The notes beneath the pieces were generated by a model. It searched no databases. It was given only the letters and a program-made list of their open reading frames with translations, and was not told the origin of the DNA. This document shows positions 60,766 through 64,000 of a DNA stretch of 64,000 nucleotides, one piece after another (within the stretch, counting starts at the first letter, position 1; each line of letters begins with the position of its first letter). The position numbers were made by a program, and so were the translations under genes. Source of the DNA: Pseudomonadota bacterium (GTDB taxonomy: Bacteria; Pseudomonadota; Alphaproteobacteria; Rhizobiales; Rhizobiaceae); NCBI GenBank assembly GCA_020161665.1, contig JAIUPA010000038.1:124001-188000 (forward strand), given 5' to 3'.

Positions 60766-60853
60766 GCTTTGCGCGAATTTTTATCCTTTGTTTTCAGCGC
60801 GTTAAAAAGTCGCATTTGGTCCGGACCGATATATCGCTGCAAGAACGCATCAT

Positions 60854-60865
60854 TTTCTGCAGAAA
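60854..60865. promoter_or_regulatory. Palindrome upstream of the importer promoter, candidate activator site
   Basis: TTTCTGCAGAAA is a perfect 12-base palindrome about 90 bases upstream of the -24 element. Its CTGCAG core also occurs inside the inverted repeat at 51783-51798. Function inferred from position. Confidence 0.35.
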
Positions 60866-60897
60866 GTCATCGGACCCGGAAAAGAAGAATGTCCGGA

Positions 60898-61479
60898 TCA
60901 GAGGTAGGGCGGCGTGCAGGCCGAAACGACAATGGCTTCCCGGTCCGAAATATTGCGGAAGCGATGCGGCTCGGAAGAATCAAACAGATAGGCGTCACCG
61001 GCCTTGAGAATGGCCACTTGCTGGCCCACCGTCACCTCGATTTCACCGCTAATGACAATGCCGCCCTCGCTCGACGGATGCTCGATCATCGCCTCGCCGG
61101 TATCGGCACCCGGATCATAGCGTTCGTGCAGAATTTGCAGGTTGTGCGCCCGCGCATCACCCACCTGGGACAGGCTGATGCGGCCCAGCGTATCTTCGCG
61201 CATGGAATAAAGGCGCGTGGTAAGATCGCGCAAATCCTGCGGTTTGAAGAACACGGCATTGCTTTGCGTCCGGTCCGGTTCGAAGAATTCGGACATGGTC
61301 ACGTTCATCCCGCCAAGGATTTTGCGCAGAGATGCAACGGAGGGGCTGCTTCTATTCGTTTCGATCATGGAAATCTGGCCATGGGGCACGCCGGAAGCCT
61401 TCGCCAAGTCACGCTGGGAAAGGCCTGAGGCCAAACGCATTTCCTTCAGGCGGCCGCCTACGTCGAAACCATCCATCAT
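60898..61479 (-). CDS. XRE-cupin regulator (PuuR-like)
   Basis: A 193-residue two-domain regulator: helix-turn-helix (about residues 10-65; GLSQRDLAKASGVPHGQISMIETNRS) and a cupin domain (about 115-190; EGGIVISGEIEVTVGQQ). This is the layout of PuuR, the putrescine-responsive repressor. Two adjacent ATGs (61479, 61476) are possible starts. It is divergent from the aminotransferase gene across a perfect palindrome and upstream of the importer operon. Confidence 0.9.
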   Translation of the reverse strand: MMDGFDVGGRLKEMRLASGLSQRDLAKASGVPHGQISMIETNRSSPSVASLRKILGGMNVTMSEFFEPDRTQSNAVFFKPQDLRDLTTRLYSMREDTLGRISLSQVGDARAHNLQILHERYDPGADTGEAMIEHPSSEGGIVISGEIEVTVGQQVAILKAGDAYLFDSSEPHRFRNISDREAIVVSACTPPYL

Positions 61480-61546
61480 CTATCTCCGCTGCATTGCAGT
61501 GAACTGTAGAGGCTCACAAGCGTGTCATCAATTGGAAATAGGTATT

Positions 61547-61562
61547 GCTCAAAATTTTGAGC
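61547..61562. promoter_or_regulatory. 16-base perfect palindrome in the PuuR-like / aminotransferase intergenic region
   Basis: GCTCAAAATTTTGAGC has no mismatch and lies 44 bases before the aminotransferase start. It is a strong candidate operator for the divergent XRE-cupin regulator. Confidence 0.72.
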
Positions 61563-61605
61563 CGTGCCATAAAATTCGCGCAATAAATAATGAGGGGTTC
61601 TCATC

Positions 61606-62898
61606 ATGACCACCAGCCAGTCTCTTTCCGCCCGCAAGGCCGCCGCCGTATCGCGCGGCGTTGCCACCCGTGAAATCTATGCCGTTCGCGCTGAAAACGC
61701 CGAGCTTTGGGATGCCGAAGGCCGCCGCTTCCTCGACTTCGCCGCCGGTATCGCCGTTAACAACACCGGCCACCGCCACCCGACCGTGATGGCCGCCGTT
61801 GCCGAACAGGCCCAGGCTTTTACCCATACCTGCTTCCACGTCGCACCTTATGAAGGCTACATCCGCCTTGCCGAGCGCCTCAACAAGATGACGCCCGGCG
61901 ACTTCGAAAAGAAGACGATGTTTGCCACGACAGGCGCCGAAGCCGTTGAAAACGCCGTGAAGATGGCACGCGCCTTTACCGGCCGTTCGGGCATCATTGC
62001 CTTCTCGGGCGCCTTCCATGGCCGCACGCTGCTGGGCATGGCACTGACCGGCAAGGTCGCGCCTTACAAGAAGGGCTTTGGCGCCATGCCGCCGGAAGTC
62101 GTGCACGCCACGTTCCCGAACGCCATGACCGGCGTCACCGAAGAAGCCGCGATTGCCGATCTCGAGCGACTGTTCGCCAGCTCGGTTGATCCGGAGCGCG
62201 TTGCCGCCATCATCATCGAGCCGGTTCAGGGCGAGGGTGGTTTCAACATCGCACCGTTCGGCTTCCTGGCCGCGCTGCGCCAGATTTGCGACCGCCACGG
62301 CATCGTCATGATCGTGGACGAAATTCAGGCCGGTATGGCCCGCACGGGCAAGATGTACGGCGTCAACCATGCAGGCGTCGTGCCGGACCTCATCACCATG
62401 GCCAAGGGCCTTGCCGGTGGCTTCCCGCTTTCGGCTGTCACGGGTCGCGCTGATATCGTTGATGCGCCGAACCCGGGCGGCCTCGGCGGCACCTATGCCG
62501 GCAACCCGCTGGCGATTGCCGCTGCCAACGCCGTTCTCGACGTGGTGGAAAGCGAAAAGCTGTGCGAACGCGCGGCCAAGATCGGCGAAATCATTCGCGG
62601 TCGCCTCAATGAACTGGCCCGTCGCCAGGGCATGCAGGTGATTGGCGATGTGCGTGGTCTCGGCGCCATGAACGCCTTCGAACTGGTGATGGCCGACAAT
62701 ACGGCTGCAGCCAATGCCGACCTGACGAAGGCCATCGTTGCCGAAGCGGAAGCCCGCGGCCTGATCCTTCTGTCGTGCGGCACGCGTTACAATGTCGTGC
62801 GCCTTCTGCCGCCGCTGACGATCCCCTTCGATCAGCTCGACGAGGCCATGACGATCCTCGAACAGTCGATCGAGGCAGCGCTCGAAAAGAGCGCCTGA
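61606..62898 (+). CDS. gabT: 4-aminobutyrate-type aminotransferase (GabT/PuuE-like)
   Basis: A 430-residue class III PLP aminotransferase. It has the catalytic Lys267 in MAKGLAGGF, Asp238/Glu239 in IVDEIQAGMARTG, and the phosphate motif TTGAEAVENAVK near 108-119. The closest family picture is GabT/PuuE, which converts 4-aminobutyrate (the end product of the gamma-glutamyl putrescine route) to succinate semialdehyde. Other omega-amines are possible. The ATG lacks a perfect ribosome site but GAGGGG lies about 8 bases upstream. Confidence 0.93.
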   Translation: MTTSQSLSARKAAAVSRGVATREIYAVRAENAELWDAEGRRFLDFAAGIAVNNTGHRHPTVMAAVAEQAQAFTHTCFHVAPYEGYIRLAERLNKMTPGDFEKKTMFATTGAEAVENAVKMARAFTGRSGIIAFSGAFHGRTLLGMALTGKVAPYKKGFGAMPPEVVHATFPNAMTGVTEEAAIADLERLFASSVDPERVAAIIIEPVQGEGGFNIAPFGFLAALRQICDRHGIVMIVDEIQAGMARTGKMYGVNHAGVVPDLITMAKGLAGGFPLSAVTGRADIVDAPNPGGLGGTYAGNPLAIAAANAVLDVVESEKLCERAAKIGEIIRGRLNELARRQGMQVIGDVRGLGAMNAFELVMADNTAAANADLTKAIVAEAEARGLILLSCGTRYNVVRLLPPLTIPFDQLDEAMTILEQSIEAALEKSA

Positions 62899-62923
62899 TC
62901 GACCGGACAGGGATATTGCAGGC

Positions 62924-63604
62924 ATGAAAACAATCGGCATTCTCACAACCGGCCATACGCCGGATGAGCTTCTTGCGGACTACGGCACCTTTGCCGACAT
63001 GTTTGCCACGTTGTTGGGTGACTTTGCGTTCACCTTCAAGCGCTTCACGGTGGTTGAAGGTGAGTTCCCCGCAAGTCCCGACGATGCGGATGGCTGGATC
63101 GTTACCGGCTCCAAGCATGGCGTGTATGAGGATCTGGCGTGGATCCGCCGTCTGGAGGATTTCATCCGCCAGACACATGCCGCTCAGGTGCCTATGGTCG
63201 GCATCTGCTTCGGCCATCAGGTGATGGCCAAGGCACTGGGCGGCACCGTGGAGAAGTTCAAGGGTGGCTGGAGCGTCGGCACGCGAACCTATTCGCGGTC
63301 CGATACCGGCGCGGAACTGACGGCCCTCGCCTTCCATCAGGATCAGGTGATCGTGCCGCCACCCATCGCCGAAGTGGTGGGCGAAAGCGAAAATTGCCGT
63401 TACGCCGTGCTGCGTTACGGCGATTGGGGCCTGTCCTACCAGCCGCATCCGGAGTTTACGCCCGTCTTCTTCGAGAACCTGACCGAAGCGAAACGGACGG
63501 TGCTGCCGGAACCGATCTACCTTGCGGCCCGCAAGGTGACGATGCCGGTTTCCAACGAAGAAATCGGCCGCGAAATCGGCGAATTCCTCGCCCGCCAGCG
63601 GTAA
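62924..63604 (+). CDS. Class I glutamine amidotransferase (second, PuuD/GuaA-like)
   Basis: A 226-residue stand-alone amidotransferase with nucleophile Cys95 in GICFGHQ and the acid-base pair His175/Glu177 in QPHPEF. A PuuD-type gamma-glutamyl-GABA hydrolase role fits its location 25 bases behind the GABA-type aminotransferase. It is different in sequence from the amidotransferase at 52028, so substrate division between them is possible. Confidence 0.87.
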   Translation: MKTIGILTTGHTPDELLADYGTFADMFATLLGDFAFTFKRFTVVEGEFPASPDDADGWIVTGSKHGVYEDLAWIRRLEDFIRQTHAAQVPMVGICFGHQVMAKALGGTVEKFKGGWSVGTRTYSRSDTGAELTALAFHQDQVIVPPPIAEVVGESENCRYAVLRYGDWGLSYQPHPEFTPVFFENLTEAKRTVLPEPIYLAARKVTMPVSNEEIGREIGEFLARQR

Positions 63605-63631
63605 GGACTACCCTATCCGCAACCGAAATAA

Positions 63632-63666
63632 CCCGGCAGCGCGTTCCACCGCACTGCCGGGCTTTC
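63632..63666 (+). terminator. Terminator-like hairpin after the second amidotransferase
   Basis: CCCGGCAGCGCG pairs with CGCACTGCCGGG with one C-A mismatch around TTCCAC (63632-63661) and is followed by CTTTCG. The T run is short. It separates the aminotransferase operon from the next gene. Confidence 0.6.
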
Positions 63667-63828
63667 GCGCTTGACGAAGCGCAATTACCGACCCCCAGAA
63701 AGCACGATTAAATCGTTTCGCGGCCTTTTAATAAAGACTTCACTAAAACACCCTCACTCTCGCAAACGGTATTGGAAACTGCCGTTGCAGCCGGAAACGT
63801 TCATCCGGCTTGAAGAGGACTGGCTGGA

Positions 63829-64000
63829 ATGTTCAGCAAATTATCGTTTCGCACCATGCTTCTCGTCATGATGACCCTTCCGCTTCTGGCGGCCATGGGT
63901 TTCGGTGGCCTGCTGAGCGTGCAGAGTTATCACGATACGCTGGCGCTTCAGCGAACCCGCAGCCTTGTCGTGCTGGCCAATGCGGCGATTGCGGTTTCGT
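63829..64000 (+). CDS. Membrane protein, probable chemoreceptor (3' truncated by window end)
   Basis: An ATG at 63829 (GAGGAC upstream) opens a frame that continues past the right edge. The visible 57 residues start MFSKLSFRTMLLVMMTLP, a basic N-terminus with one membrane helix (about 9-30), followed by a periplasmic start SYHDTLALQRTRSLVVLANAAIA. This resembles NIT-domain chemoreceptors or other sensor proteins; the rest is outside the window. Confidence 0.4.
   Translation, partial: MFSKLSFRTMLLVMMTLPLLAAMGFGGLLSVQSYHDTLALQRTRSLVVLANAAIAVS

Noticed and set aside
61533..61550. Sigma-54-like promoter TGGAAA...TTGCTC before the aminotransferase gene
   Set aside because: The distance between the GG and GC elements is 11 instead of 10 bases, which RpoN does not tolerate, and the -24 element is degenerate.
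1..64000. tRNA, rRNA, CRISPR arrays, insertion sequences
   Set aside because: I found no cloverleaf-like segment, repeat-spacer pattern or transposase. Isolated GGTTCGA-like strings lie inside genes.

Overview
The window is high-GC, densely coded bacterial DNA with no rRNA, tRNA, CRISPR array or insertion sequence that I can see. The gene content suggests an alphaproteobacterium, most likely Hyphomicrobiales (Rhizobium/Brucella-like): an Ochrobactrum-type D-aminopeptidase, a DUF3422 protein, a NikKMLQO nickel importer with NikR, late cobalamin genes, an ActP/YjcH pair and many FCD-type GntR regulators. The assignment rests on gene content only.

Layout. 1-4751: 3' part of a D-aminopeptidase, an Lrp regulator divergent from arginase and ornithine cyclodeaminase (arginine to ornithine to proline), and a GntR regulator. 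4758-9354: an Old Yellow Enzyme, a PNPOx-like flavoprotein divergent from a MocR regulator, and a soluble chemoreceptor-like protein with reversed domain order. 9391-16761: a SelW-like protein, a LysE exporter, a ccdA antitoxin with a truncated ccdB, lepA, an MFS carrier, a multidomain peptidoglycan-hydrolase-like protein and an orphan ParA. 16909-22448: a NarL-type two-component system divergent from an iron alcohol dehydrogenase, then DUF3422. 22449-25181: a 760-base leader and a yjcH-actP-type symporter. 25272-32521: tcuA/tcuB with an Fe3+-type ABC importer and a divergent GntR regulator. 32618-38612: a small unknown gene, cobQ, cobD, a ParDE module flanked by direct repeats, a Zur-boxed CobW-type GTPase and a murein L,D-transpeptidase. 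38748-43317: nikKMLQO, nikR and an FmdE-like gene. 43498-44156: a VapBC pair.

44247-63604 is the most interesting region. A P450-reductase fusion is the first gene of an operon with two glutamine-synthetase-family ligases and an aldehyde dehydrogenase. A divergent operon encodes a class I glutamine amidotransferase, a PAS-only protein and a sigma-54 activator. Nearby are a polyamine-type ABC importer, a PuuR-like regulator, a GABA-type aminotransferase and a second amidotransferase. Sigma-54 (-24/-12) promoter matches precede the P450 operon, the amidotransferase operon and the importer operon, and the P450 and importer promoters are nearly identical over about 30 bases. This looks like a gamma-glutamylation (Puu-like) amine or polyamine catabolic regulon. 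A self-sufficient P450 sits where the flavin oxidase PuuB would be expected. This is inference from context and motifs. The window ends inside a putative chemoreceptor gene.
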